Of a DNA stretch of 42,917 nt, positions 7,761 to 15,877 are shown one piece after another (within the stretch, counting starts at the first letter, position 1; each line of letters starts with the position of its first letter). Position numbers and translations under genes: made by a program. The stretch is from DASPLX01 sp035627375 (GTDB taxonomy: Bacteria > Pseudomonadota > Gammaproteobacteria > Burkholderiales > Burkholderiaceae_D), in assembly GCA_035627375.1 (NCBI GenBank), contig DASPLX010000003.1:1-42917 (forward strand), in the 5' to 3' direction. The notes beneath the pieces were generated by a model. That model saw nothing but the letters and a program-made list of their open reading frames with translations. It was not told the DNA's origin and made no database searches.

Positions 7761-8399
7761 ATGACTCTGCGTCTCGGCGATACCGCTCCCGACTTCGAAC
7801 AAGACAGCTCCATCGGCAAGATCAAATTCCACGAATGGGTCGGCGATTCGTGGGCCGTGCTGTTCTCTCATCCGGCCGATTTCACGCCGGTGTGCACCAC
7901 CGAGCTCGGTTTGACCGCCAAGCTCAAATCCGAATTCGACAAGCGCAACGTGAAGGCGATCGCCTTGTCGGTCGATCCCGCCGTCAGCCATCGCGACTGG
8001 ATCAAGGACATCGAGGAAACCCAGAATTGCAAGGTCGACTTCCCGATCATCGCCGACGCCGATCGCAAAGTCTCGCAGCTGTACGACATGATTCACCCGA
8101 ACCAGTCCGAAACCATGACCGTGCGCTCGCTCTTCATCATCGATCCGAAGAAGAAGGTGCGCCTCATCATCACCTATCCGATGAGCACGGGCCGCAATTT
8201 CGATGAAGTGCTGCGGGTGATCGATGCGCTGCAATTGACCGATGGCTATGCGGTGGCGACGCCGGGCAACTGGCGCGATGGCGGCGACGTGATCATTCCG
8301 CTGACGGTGCAGGATCCGGAAGTGATCAAGCAAAAGTATCCGAAGGGCTATCAGGCGCCGCGTCCGTATCTGCGCATTACTCCGCAGCCGAACAAATAA
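7761..8399 (+). CDS. 1-Cys peroxiredoxin, Prx6 family
   Basis: This 212-residue protein is a thiol peroxidase that reduces hydrogen peroxide and organic hydroperoxides. The peroxidatic cysteine is Cys45 in HPADFTPVCTTELG, the Prx6-class motif. The C-terminal dimerisation extension ends YPKGYQAPRPYLRITPQP, as in bacterial Prx6/AhpC-TSA enzymes. A second cysteine, in TQNCKVDFP, is not at a typical resolving position, so a 1-Cys mechanism is likely. The ATG at 7761 is chosen because a perfect AGGAGG lies 6-11 bases upstream, although the frame is open further upstream. The 148-base leader holds two hairpins. A strong terminator follows the gene. Confidence 0.95.
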   Translation: MTLRLGDTAPDFEQDSSIGKIKFHEWVGDSWAVLFSHPADFTPVCTTELGLTAKLKSEFDKRNVKAIALSVDPAVSHRDWIKDIEETQNCKVDFPIIADADRKVSQLYDMIHPNQSETMTVRSLFIIDPKKKVRLIITYPMSTGRNFDEVLRVIDALQLTDGYAVATPGNWRDGGDVIIPLTVQDPEVIKQKYPKGYQAPRPYLRITPQPNK

Positions 8400-8419
8400 T
8401 CGCCGCGGCAATCAAGCGA

Positions 8420-8449
8420 CAAAGGCGCCCGCGGGCGCCTTTGCTTTTG
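8420..8449 (+). terminator. Intrinsic terminator after the peroxiredoxin gene
   Basis: CAAAGGCGCCC (8420-8430) and GGGCGCCTTTG (8433-8443) form a perfect 11-bp stem, followed by CTTTTGTT. It lies between convergent genes. Nested outside it, TCGCCGCG (8400-8407) pairs with CGCGGCGA (8452-8459). On the minus strand the T-run is weak, so it mainly serves the plus strand. Confidence 0.85.
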
Positions 8450-8462
8450 TTCGCGGCGATAT

Positions 8463-9479
8463 TTACGGCTTGTGCTTGAGCAGCCTGGCGATGTCGCGCG
8501 CGAAATAGGTCAGCACGCCGTCGGCGCCGGCGCGCTTGAAGGAGAGCATGGCTTCCATCATCGCCTTGTCGTGATCGAGCCAGCCGTTTTGCGCAGCCGC
8601 CTTGATCATCGCGTACTCCCCGCTCACCTGGTAGGCGAAGGTCGGCACCTTGAATTCGTCCTTCACGCGGCGCACGATGTCGAGATACGGCATGCCGGGC
8701 TTGACCATCACCATGTCGGCGCCTTCCGCGATGTCGAGCGCGACCTCGCGCAACGCTTCGTTGCTGTTGGCCGGATCCATCTGGTAGGTGGTCTTGTCGC
8801 TCTTGCCGAGATTGGTGGCCGAGCCGACCGCATCGCGGAACGGGCCGTAGAACGCGGACGCATACTTGGCAGAATACGCCATGATGCGCGTGTAGATGTG
8901 ATTATGCGATTCGAGCGCAACGCGGATCGCGCCGATGCGGCCGTCCATCATGTCGGACGGGGCCACGATATCGGCGCCGGCTTCGGCTTGCGTCAACGCC
9001 TGCTTGATCAGGATTTCCGTGGTCTCGTCGTTCAAGACGTAGCCGTCGGCGTTGATGACGCCGTCCTGGCCGTGACTGGTGAACGGATCGAGCGCGACGT
9101 CGGTCAGGATGCCGAGTTCGGGGAAGCGCTGCTTGATCTCGCGGATCGCACGCGGCACCAAGCCGTCGGGATTGGTGGCTTCGATGCCGTCGGGCGTCTT
9201 CAACGTCGGGTTGATGACCGGGAACAGCGCCATGACCGGAATGCCGAGTTCGACGCTGTCTTCCGCCACTGCCAGCAACAGATCGACCGACAAGCGCTCG
9301 ACGCCGGGCATCGACGCGACCTTTTCACGATGGTTCTTGCCGTCGACGATGAACACCGGGTAAATCAAGTCGGAGGAGGTCAGCACGTGTTCGCGCATCA
9401 TTGCGCGCGAGAAGGCATCCTTGCGCATGCGGCGCATACGGATAGCCGGGAACTGGGAGGTTTTCGAGGAGTGGGTCAT
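8463..9479 (-). CDS. hemB: Delta-aminolevulinic acid dehydratase (porphobilinogen synthase)
   Basis: This 338-residue enzyme condenses two 5-aminolevulinate molecules to porphobilinogen, an early step of heme synthesis. The two active-site lysines are seen as Lys205 (MAYSAKYASAF) and Lys260 (MVMVKPGMPYLD). The metal-site segment reads DVALDPFTSHGQDG, with Asp131 and Asp139 where zinc enzymes have cysteines, so it belongs to the Asp-rich, magnesium-type class. The ATG at 9479 (MTHSSKTSQ) is chosen over a start 45 bases upstream because it matches family N-termini. engB lies upstream on the same strand, with a 223-base gap that holds a candidate plus-strand RNA. Confidence 0.97.
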   Translation of the reverse strand: MTHSSKTSQFPAIRMRRMRKDAFSRAMMREHVLTSSDLIYPVFIVDGKNHREKVASMPGVERLSVDLLLAVAEDSVELGIPVMALFPVINPTLKTPDGIEATNPDGLVPRAIREIKQRFPELGILTDVALDPFTSHGQDGVINADGYVLNDETTEILIKQALTQAEAGADIVAPSDMMDGRIGAIRVALESHNHIYTRIMAYSAKYASAFYGPFRDAVGSATNLGKSDKTTYQMDPANSNEALREVALDIAEGADMVMVKPGMPYLDIVRRVKDEFKVPTFAYQVSGEYAMIKAAAQNGWLDHDKAMMEAMLSFKRAGADGVLTYFARDIARLLKHKP

Positions 9480-9568
9480 GGCAGTCGATCGCAATAAAAA
9501 GATGAATCGGGATGAGCACGGCAATCAAAATCGATGAAACTTTCTCGCAAATCCCCCCTCTTAGCTGC

Positions 9569-9674
9569 AGGTGATTCATTCACCTCCCGCTTCTCCTCCC
9601 TGAGCGGGGCCTATCGTTTATCGATAAGGCGTTATTGCCCTGGAGATCTTCCCCTTTCTCCGGGGCTTTTTTTT
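9569..9674 (+). ncRNA. Candidate small RNA with anti-Shine-Dalgarno loops
   Basis: Four hairpins follow one another on the plus strand: 9569-9585 (AGGTGA/TCACCT), 9586-9608 (CCCGCT/AGCGGG with an 11-base C/T-only-plus-G loop), 9609-9630 (GCCTATCG/CGATAAGGC with one bulge) and 9637-9666 (GCCCTGGAGA/TCTCCGGGGC with one G-U pair). The last is followed by eight T residues, a textbook terminator. The second loop contains CTCCTCCC (9593-9600), and CACCTCCC lies at 9581-9588; both can pair with GGAGG ribosome binding sites. No gene on the plus strand reads into this terminator. The 5' end and promoter were not identified, and no known RNA family is claimed. Confidence 0.45.
9637..9674 (+). terminator. 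Intrinsic terminator with U8 tract between hemB and engB
   Basis: A 10-bp stem (9637-9646 with 9657-9666, one G-U pair) is followed by T at 9667-9674. The T-run exists only on the plus strand, while both flanking genes are on the minus strand. The terminator therefore implies a separate plus-strand transcript. Confidence 0.75.
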
Positions 9675-9702
9675 GTGCATGCGCGTAGCTAGTTCCGCCG
9701 GA

Positions 9703-10407
9703 TCAGGACGCGTCTTCCCGACCTGTATTCTCCGTCTCGGAGCCCTGGTTCAATCCCAGCAGTTCCAGAATCTTGTCATTGGCCTCATCGAGACCTGCGC
9801 GTTTCAAAGCGGAAAACAGCTGCGCCGTGAACGGAAAGGGTTGGCCGTTTTCGTCGACGTAGCTTTCGAGGACGGTGCGCGCAAGGCGAAGTGCGTTGGT
9901 CGACTCGTTGCGATTGAGCTTGTCGGCCTTGGTGAGCAGGCAATGGATCGGTTTGCCGGTGACCGCGAACCATTCGAGCATTTGCACGTCGAGGTCGGTG
10001 AACGGCCTGCGAGCATCCATGATCAAGACCAAGGCCGCGAGTTGCTCGCGTTGCTGCACATAGTCGCCAAGAAGATTTTGCCAGTGATGCTTGGCCGAAC
10101 CCGATACTTCGGCATAGCCGTAGCCTGGCAGGTCGACCAGCAGCGCGCGGATCTCGTCGACGCGCGTTTCATCCTTGCGATGCATGCCGACATGCGCGCC
10201 GCCGATCGAGAAGTAGTTGATGTGCTGCGTGCGGCCCGGCGTCTTGGACGCGAAGGCGAGCTTTTTCTGGTTGCACAGGATATTGATTGCCGTCGACTTG
10301 CCGGCGTTGGAGCGGCCGGCGAAGGCGATTTCGGGGACTTGCGTCTTTGGCAAATCACGGAGGTGGTTCACCGTGGTGAAAAAGCGGGCTTGCCAAAGGA
10401 GGGACAT
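9703..10407 (-). CDS. engB: Ribosome biogenesis GTP-binding protein EngB (YihA/YsxC)
   Basis: This 234-residue GTPase is needed for large-subunit maturation and normal cell division. G1 is GRSNAGKS (31-38), G3 DLPGYG (92-97) and G4 TKAD (159-162), all canonical. The frame is open upstream, but the ATG at 10407 (MSLLWQARFFTTV) matches family N-termini, and the upstream extension is Pro/His-rich with no family resemblance. The C-terminal tail (QGSETENTGREDAS) is variable in this family. It is divergent from the cytochrome c4 gene across a gap that holds a 12-base palindrome. Translation may continue into the hemB transcript unit, but the large gap makes that uncertain. Confidence 0.96.
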   Translation of the reverse strand: MSLLWQARFFTTVNHLRDLPKTQVPEIAFAGRSNAGKSTAINILCNQKKLAFASKTPGRTQHINYFSIGGAHVGMHRKDETRVDEIRALLVDLPGYGYAEVSGSAKHHWQNLLGDYVQQREQLAALVLIMDARRPFTDLDVQMLEWFAVTGKPIHCLLTKADKLNRNESTNALRLARTVLESYVDENGQPFPFTAQLFSALKRAGLDEANDKILELLGLNQGSETENTGREDAS

Positions 10408-10446
10408 GGGGAAATTGCTGCAGTGAGGCGAAAAATGCCGGAAAGC

Positions 10447-10458
10447 TATTGTACAATA
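10447..10458. promoter_or_regulatory. 12-bp palindrome between engB and the cytochrome c4 gene
   Basis: TATTGTACAATA is a perfect palindrome that carries a TACAAT hexamer, a good -10 box, on each strand. It lies 40 bases before engB and 149 bases before the c4 gene. It may be overlapping divergent -10 elements or an operator. No convincing -35 boxes are seen. Confidence 0.35.
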
Positions 10459-10606
10459 AGGGGTTATGTGCGTTGCAGCCGGTGGACTGAATTTGCGCAT
10501 ATATGTGGGTCGCCCGAAGTCGATGGCGGCGCGCGTATAAGTGCGGCCTCCGGTTGGCTTCTTGGCCGCAGTCCAGAATTTTAATATCAAGTCTCAGGGT
10601 GTTTGT

Positions 10607-11266
10607 ATGAATCGTGTGTTTGTACCGGTTGTGAAATCCTTGTTCGTCGCGGCGTTGGCCGTCTCGTCGATCGCTGTCGCGGCGGAAGAAAAGAAAGCGG
10701 CCAAGGCCGATCCGGCCAAGGGCGAGGCGCTCTATACCAATGGCGACGCGACGCGCGGCATTCCGTCCTGCGCATCCTGCCATGGCGCCGCTGGCAATTC
10801 CACGATCGTGCAAAACCCGAAGCTCGCCGCCCAGCATGAGGCCTATATCGCCAAACAGCTCGCCGATTTCAAGACCCCGGCGCGCAGCAATCCGGTGATG
10901 ACCGCGATTTCCAAGCCGCTGAGCGAAGAGGAAATGAAGAATATTTCGGCTTATCTGAGCGCGCAGACCCAAAAGCCGGGCGCGGCGAAGAACAAGGATA
11001 CGGTCGAGCTGGGCAAGAAGATCTATCGCGGCGGCATTGCCGAGAAAAACGTGCCGGCATGCGCGGGCTGCCACAGCCCGAGCGGCGCGGGCATTCCGGC
11101 CCAGTTCCCGCGTCTGGCTGGCCAGCATCAGGATTACACGGCCGCGCAATTGACGGCTTTCCGTTCCGGCGCGCGTAAGAACAGCGCGCAGATGACGACC
11201 ATCGCGAAGCGTCTGTCGGATGAGGAAATCCAGGCCGTGTCCGACTACGTCGCCGGCCTGAAATAA
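10607..11266 (+). CDS. Diheme cytochrome c4
   Basis: This 219-residue periplasmic protein is a two-domain c4-type cytochrome, which passes electrons to terminal oxidases in related bacteria. Heme motifs are CASCH (55-59) and CAGCH (152-156), each in a c-type domain with downstream methionines as likely axial ligands. A signal peptide is evident (MNRVFVPVVKSLFVAALAVSS split across residues 1-21, cleavage about AVA-AE at 26/27). The ATG at 10607 is chosen over upstream in-frame starts because it opens the signal peptide. An intrinsic terminator follows. ResB and CcsB, which attach heme to such proteins, are encoded directly downstream. Confidence 0.95.
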   Translation: MNRVFVPVVKSLFVAALAVSSIAVAAEEKKAAKADPAKGEALYTNGDATRGIPSCASCHGAAGNSTIVQNPKLAAQHEAYIAKQLADFKTPARSNPVMTAISKPLSEEEMKNISAYLSAQTQKPGAAKNKDTVELGKKIYRGGIAEKNVPACAGCHSPSGAGIPAQFPRLAGQHQDYTAAQLTAFRSGARKNSAQMTTIAKRLSDEEIQAVSDYVAGLK

Positions 11267-11292
11267 AAAGAAGCCGCAATAACAAGAAGAAC

Positions 11293-11319
11293 AAGGGGTG
11301 GCGCAGGCCGCCCCTTTTT
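11293..11319 (+). terminator. Intrinsic terminator after cytochrome c4
   Basis: AAGGGG (11293-11298) and a GGC segment pair with GCC and CCCCTT across a short loop, with one internal mismatch, followed by TTTTT ending at 11319. It separates the c4 gene from resB. Confidence 0.75.
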
Positions 11320-11462
11320 CGTTCGTGCATCTTGCATGAGGCGAACCGGTCTGAATTTGTTCCGGCAAACGGGGCCGGAACGGAGTAAAGTACAGCGCTG
11401 TTTTACCCTCGATCATTCCACCGCGGAATGGGACCGGGCATGCGTCTTGTCGCGGGAAAATC

Positions 11463-13553
11463 ATGACTAGCACCGCCGGATTACAACTGAAAACCCATCG
11501 CCGCTGGCTCGCCGATGCCGTCGAATTGATGTCGTCGATGCGGTTTGCGATCAGTCTCCTGACGCTGATCGCGATCGCTTCCGTCATCGGTACCGTCTTG
11601 AAACAGAACGAGCCGATGCCGAATTACGTGAACCAATTCGGTCCGTTCTGGTTCGAGGTGTTCGACAAGCTCGGCTTGTATGCGGTGTATTCCGCCTGGT
11701 GGTTCCTGCTGATCATGGGCTTCCTGGTGGTCTCGACCTCGCTGTGCATCATCCGCAACGCGCCGAAGATGCTGAAGGACATGCGCAGCTGGCGCGAGAA
11801 CGTGCGCGAGCAATCGCTGCGCAACTTCCATCACAAGGCCGAATGGTCGGCCGGCGTGCCGCTCGCGGCCGCTGTCCAGCAGACGGCAGATCGCATCGCC
11901 GGACAAGGCTACAAGCTCAAGGTCTTCGAAAAGGCGGGCGGCACGCTGATCGCCGCCAAGCAGGGGGCGGCCAACAAATGGGGCTACATCTTCGCCCATA
12001 GCGCCATCGTCATCATCTGCCTCGGCGGCCTGCTCGACTCCGACCTGCCAATCCGTTTCCAGCAATGGGTGTTCGGCAAGACGCCGTACTCCGGCAGCGG
12101 GATCATCGCGCAGATTCCCCCGCAACATCGGCTCGGCCTCGGCAATCCGACTTTTCGCGGCAATACGATGATCCCGGAAGGCGCGAGCAGCGATACGGTC
12201 ATTATTCCGCAACAGAACGGCGTGCTGATCCAGGACTTGCCGTTCACGATCCAGCTCCGAAAATTCGTCGTCGAACACTATTCGACCGGCATGCCGAAGC
12301 TGTTCGCGAGCGAGGTCATGGTGACCGATCACGAGAGCGGCAAGACCTTTCCCGCCACGATCAAGGTCAACGAGCCGCTGATCTACAAGGGAGTCGCCGT
12401 CTATCAATCGAGCTTCGACGACGGCGGCAGCAAGCTGAAGCTGACCGCCTATCCGATGTCCGGACCGCAAGCCGCCACGTTCGCGCTCGACGGCGAGGTC
12501 GGCGGCGCGACGCCGCTGACGAACGGCCGGGGCGGAGAGTTTACGATCGAATGGTCCGGATTCCGTCCCTTCAATGTCGAGAATGTCGCGCAAAACGGCC
12601 AGGACGTGCGTGCCGTCAATCCCGACAAGAGCTTCGCCGAGCGACTCGACAAGCAGCTCGGCGCGGCGGCAAAGAATGCCGACGGCAAGGATCTGAAAAA
12701 CGTCGGTCCGAGCGTTCAGTACAAGTTGCGCGACAAGAACGGCCAGGCGCGCGAATATCACAATTACATGCAGTCGGTGCAGCTCGACGGCGCCTGGGTC
12801 TTCTTGACCGGGATGCGCGAGTCGCCCGGCGATCCGTTCCAGTATCTGCGCATTCCAGCCGACGACAACGATACGGTCGAGGATTGGATGCGCATCCGCG
12901 CCGCCTTGGCCGATCCCGATCTGCGCGCCAAGGCGGCGCAACGCTATGCCGAGCGGGTCATGCCGCCGTCGCGCGAGAACGCCGAGGCGTTGCGCGCGCA
13001 ATTGCGCGATTCGGCGATGAAGGGCATGGCCGTCTTCGCCGGCGACGGCCAGCAGGCCGGGTATCTCGCGGTCGCGCGTTTCCTCGAAAAAGTGCCGGCG
13101 TCGGACCAGGAAAAGGCGGCCGAGCTGTTCATGAAAATCCTGAACGGCGGCCTGTGGGAACTCTGGCAAGTCGCGCGCGAGAAGGATGGATTGAAGCCGG
13201 TCGAGGCGAACGACAAGCATGCGCGCTTCATGCAGCTGGCCGCGAATGCCTTGTCCGACGCGACGTTCTACGGCGCGCCGATCTACCTGCAATTGAAGGA
13301 GTTCGAAGAGGTCAAGGCTTCCGTCCTGCAGGTGACGCGCTCGCCGGGCAAGAACGTCGTCTACCTCGGCTGCCTGTTGTTGACGCTGGGCGTTTTTTCA
13401 ATGTTCTATATACGCGAGCGGCGCTTGTGGGTATGGCTCAAGCCTGGAGACAATGGCGCGACACATGCGTTGATGGCGCTGAGCACGCAACGCAAGACGC
13501 TCGATTTCGAAAAGGAATTCGCGCAGTTGAAACAACAGCTGGCGCAGCCATAA
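11463..13553 (+). CDS. resB: Cytochrome c biogenesis protein ResB (System II, Ccs1)
   Basis: This 696-residue membrane protein works with CcsB/ResC to export heme and attach it to apocytochromes c in the periplasm. The N-terminal third has three membrane segments (about 22-43, 71-93 and 176-194). The first precedes the conserved VIGTVLKQNEP and Y-V-N-Q-F-GPFWFEVFDKLGLY region. A large periplasmic domain follows, then a last membrane helix (NVVYLGCLLLTLGVFSMFYI, about 637-656) and a cytoplasmic tail. Length fits betaproteobacterial ResB. The ATG at 11463 lies 143 bases after the c4 terminator region, so a promoter for resB is expected there. GTTCCGGC (11359-11366) and GCCGGAAC (11374-11381) form a hairpin in that leader. 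Confidence 0.95.
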   Translation: MTSTAGLQLKTHRRWLADAVELMSSMRFAISLLTLIAIASVIGTVLKQNEPMPNYVNQFGPFWFEVFDKLGLYAVYSAWWFLLIMGFLVVSTSLCIIRNAPKMLKDMRSWRENVREQSLRNFHHKAEWSAGVPLAAAVQQTADRIAGQGYKLKVFEKAGGTLIAAKQGAANKWGYIFAHSAIVIICLGGLLDSDLPIRFQQWVFGKTPYSGSGIIAQIPPQHRLGLGNPTFRGNTMIPEGASSDTVIIPQQNGVLIQDLPFTIQLRKFVVEHYSTGMPKLFASEVMVTDHESGKTFPATIKVNEPLIYKGVAVYQSSFDDGGSKLKLTAYPMSGPQAATFALDGEVGGATPLTNGRGGEFTIEWSGFRPFNVENVAQNGQDVRAVNPDKSFAERLDKQLGAAAKNADGKDLKNVGPSVQYKLRDKNGQAREYHNYMQSVQLDGAWVFLTGMRESPGDPFQYLRIPADDNDTVEDWMRIRAALADPDLRAKAAQRYAERVMPPSRENAEALRAQLRDSAMKGMAVFAGDGQQAGYLAVARFLEKVPASDQEKAAELFMKILNGGLWELWQVAREKDGLKPVEANDKHARFMQLAANALSDATFYGAPIYLQLKEFEEVKASVLQVTRSPGKNVVYLGCLLLTLGVFSMFYIRERRLWVWLKPGDNGATHALMALSTQRKTLDFEKEFAQLKQQLAQP

Positions 13554-13597
13554 TGCGGTATGCGGACACGATTTTCCGGTAGCCTCGGAGAGAAAAG

Positions 13598-14749
13598 ATG
13601 GAAATGATGCAAACTCCCACCTACACCCAGCCGCCCGGCTTTTTCAAACGCCTGGGCGTACTCGACTGGCTCTACGGCGCGGCGCTGATGTTGGCCGCGC
13701 TGTTCGCGCTGAGTCGTTTCGGCACCTACATGGATGTCTACGAAAAGGCGATCCTGCTGCTGACCGCGCCGACCTTCGCCTGGCTCGGCTGGCATTGGAA
13801 GCCGATACGTACGCTGATCGCATTGCTGGCGGTATCCAGCCTGCTGGCGATCAGCCTGTATGGCGGGACGCTCGACATGGCGAACAAGAAGTTCCTGCTC
13901 AAGTACCTGCTGTCGAGCCAGTCCGCCATCCTATGGATGAGCGCGCTGTTCTACCTCTCGACACTGTTCTATTGGGGTGGGCTGATCGCGAAATCGGATT
14001 TCGGCGGTTCGATCGGCAGCAAACTGTGCTGGTCGGCCGTGGTCATGGGTTTCACCGGCATGCTGGTGCGCTGGTACGAGTCCTACCTGATCGGCGCGGA
14101 TATCGGCCATATTCCGGTATCCAATCTGTATGAAGTGTTCATCCTGTTTTCACTGATCACGGCGCTGTTCTACCTGTACTACGAACAGCATTACGCGACG
14201 CGCCAGATGGGGGCGTTCGTACTGCTGGTGATTTCGGCCGCGGTCGGTTTCCTGCTCTGGTACATGGTCAGCCGCGAAGCCGCGGATATCCAGCCGTTGG
14301 TGCCCGCCTTGCAAAGCTGGTGGATGAAGATCCATGTGCCGGCCAATTTCATCGGCTACGGCACGTTCGCGCTTGCGGCGATGGTGGCAATTGCCTATCT
14401 GTTCAAGTCGCACGGCAAGCTTGTCGACCGACTGCCGCCGCTCGAAGTGCTCGACGATGTCATGTACAAGGCGATCGCCGTCGGTTTCGCCTTCTTCACC
14501 ATCGCCACCATCCTCGGCGCGCTGTGGGCAGCCGAAGCCTGGGGCGGCTACTGGTCCTGGGATCCGAAGGAAACCTGGGCGCTGATCGTCTGGCTCAACT
14601 ATGCGGCCTGGCTGCACATGCGCCTGATGAAGGGTTTGCGCGGCAAGGTGGCGGCCTGGTGGGCCATCGTCGGCCTGCTGGTGACGACTTTTGCTTTCCT
14701 CGGCGTCAACATGTTCCTGTCCGGCTTGCATTCTTACGGCCAGTTGTAA
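13598..14749 (+). CDS. ccsB: Cytochrome c biogenesis protein CcsB/CcsA (ResC-type heme handling)
   Basis: This 383-residue polytopic membrane protein is the heme-handling partner of ResB. The WWD-type heme-binding signature reads WGGYWSWDPKETW from residue 315. Conserved histidines are present, including one in the KIHVPANFIGYG segment and one in WLNYAAWLHMRL. About eight to nine hydrophobic segments are visible. The gene lies 44 bases after resB and should be co-transcribed. The ATG at 13598 is preceded by GGAGAGAAAAG. Naming varies (CcsA, CcsB, ResC), but the function is clear. A hairpin with a T-rich tail follows before msrP. Confidence 0.95.
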   Translation: MEMMQTPTYTQPPGFFKRLGVLDWLYGAALMLAALFALSRFGTYMDVYEKAILLLTAPTFAWLGWHWKPIRTLIALLAVSSLLAISLYGGTLDMANKKFLLKYLLSSQSAILWMSALFYLSTLFYWGGLIAKSDFGGSIGSKLCWSAVVMGFTGMLVRWYESYLIGADIGHIPVSNLYEVFILFSLITALFYLYYEQHYATRQMGAFVLLVISAAVGFLLWYMVSREAADIQPLVPALQSWWMKIHVPANFIGYGTFALAAMVAIAYLFKSHGKLVDRLPPLEVLDDVMYKAIAVGFAFFTIATILGALWAAEAWGGYWSWDPKETWALIVWLNYAAWLHMRLMKGLRGKVAAWWAIVGLLVTTFAFLGVNMFLSGLHSYGQL

Positions 14750-14785
14750 TGTCGGCACGGTGGATGCCGTGTCCATGAAATTGAT

Positions 14786-14829
14786 GTAAGGTTTAGCGGT
14801 TCGCAGGGACTAAGCCTTACTTTCCTTTT
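14786..14829 (+). terminator. Hairpin between ccsB and msrP
   Basis: GTAAGGTTTAG (14786-14796) pairs with CTAAGCCTTAC (14810-14820), an 11-bp stem with one G-U pair, and is followed by TTTCCTTTT. It could terminate the resB-ccsB transcript. It lies only 17 bases before the msrP start, so it could also act in the msrP leader. Confidence 0.5.
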
Positions 14830-14846
14830 CGTGGAGCCGGGCAGCC

Positions 14847-15827
14847 ATGTTAATCAAGCGTAATCCGAACGGTCTCGATCTTCCGTTCTCGTCCGAGATC
14901 ACGCCGCGCGAGGTGTTCGAATCGCGCCGCGATTTCATCACGCAGCTTGCGCTCGGTTCCATCGCCGGCGGCGCTTTGTTCGAGATGGCGACGCGCCAGG
15001 CGTTTGCCCAGGGTTCCGGGGCGCAAAAACTGGCCGCCAAGACGAACCGCGCTTACGTCGTGATGGACAAGCCCACCTCCTACAAGGACGTCACGACCTA
15101 CAACAACTTTTACGAATTCGGCACCGACAAGGCCGATCCCGCCCAGGCCGCCGGCACGCTGAAGACGCGGCCGTGGACGGTCGTCATCGAGGGCGAGGTC
15201 AAGAAGCCGATGATGCTCGACATTGATGCCTTGCTCAAGCTGGCGCCGCTCGAGGAACGCATCTACCGCTTGCGTTGTGTCGAGGGATGGTCGATGGTGA
15301 TTCCGTGGATCGGGTATTCCTTCTCCGAATTGATCAAGAAGGTCGAGCCGACGGGCAATGCGAAATATGTCGAATTCACGTCGCTGGCGGACCGCAAGCA
15401 AATGCCCGGCCTGAGAAGTCCGGTGCTCGAATGGCCCTACGTGGAGGGCTTGCGCATCGACGAGGCCAACCACCCGTTGACGCTGTTGACGCTCGGCCTG
15501 TACGGCGAAGTGCTGCCGAACCAGAACGGCGCCCCGGTGCGCATCGTCGTGCCGTGGAAGTATGGCTTCAAATCCGCCAAGTCGATCGTCAAGATCCGTT
15601 TCACCAGGGATCAGCCGCGCACCGCGTGGAACGTCGCCGCGCCGCAGGAGTACGGTTTCTATTCGAACGTGAATCCGGAAGTCGATCATCCGCGCTGGTC
15701 GCAGGCGAGCGAGCGCCGGATCGGCGAGGACGGCTTCTTCTCGAAGAAGCGCAAGACCATGATGTACAACGGTTACGGCGACGTTGCATCGTTGTACACC
15801 GGTATGGATTTGAGGAAATTCTTTTAG
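14847..15827 (+). CDS. msrP: Protein-methionine-sulfoxide reductase catalytic subunit MsrP
   Basis: This 326-residue periplasmic molybdopterin enzyme repairs methionine sulfoxide in envelope proteins, taking electrons through MsrQ. A twin-arginine signal is clear (SRRDFITQLALGS, Arg27-Arg28), with probable cleavage near AFA-QG (about 55). The molybdenum ligand is Cys144 in YRLRCVEGWSMVIPW. The fold is of the sulfite oxidase type, and PLTLLTLGLYGE and NQNGAPVRIVVPWKYGFK are family hallmarks. The ATG at 14847 is used, though there is only a weak ribosome binding site. Normally msrP and msrQ are adjacent; here a TPR-methyltransferase gene lies between them. Confidence 0.96.
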   Translation: MLIKRNPNGLDLPFSSEITPREVFESRRDFITQLALGSIAGGALFEMATRQAFAQGSGAQKLAAKTNRAYVVMDKPTSYKDVTTYNNFYEFGTDKADPAQAAGTLKTRPWTVVIEGEVKKPMMLDIDALLKLAPLEERIYRLRCVEGWSMVIPWIGYSFSELIKKVEPTGNAKYVEFTSLADRKQMPGLRSPVLEWPYVEGLRIDEANHPLTLLTLGLYGEVLPNQNGAPVRIVVPWKYGFKSAKSIVKIRFTRDQPRTAWNVAAPQEYGFYSNVNPEVDHPRWSQASERRIGEDGFFSKKRKTMMYNGYGDVASLYTGMDLRKFF

Positions 15828-15877
15828 CCGCGACAGATGGATAGAATAGGTCATTCCCAATACAGCCGCCGATTGCA

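Noticed and set aside
9480..9680. 6S RNA as the identity of the candidate small RNA
   Set aside because: The four short successive hairpins do not resemble the long rod with a central bubble of 6S RNA.
11481..13292. A 603-codon minus-strand frame opposite resB
   Set aside because: It is a shadow of resB codon bias, with no family resemblance.
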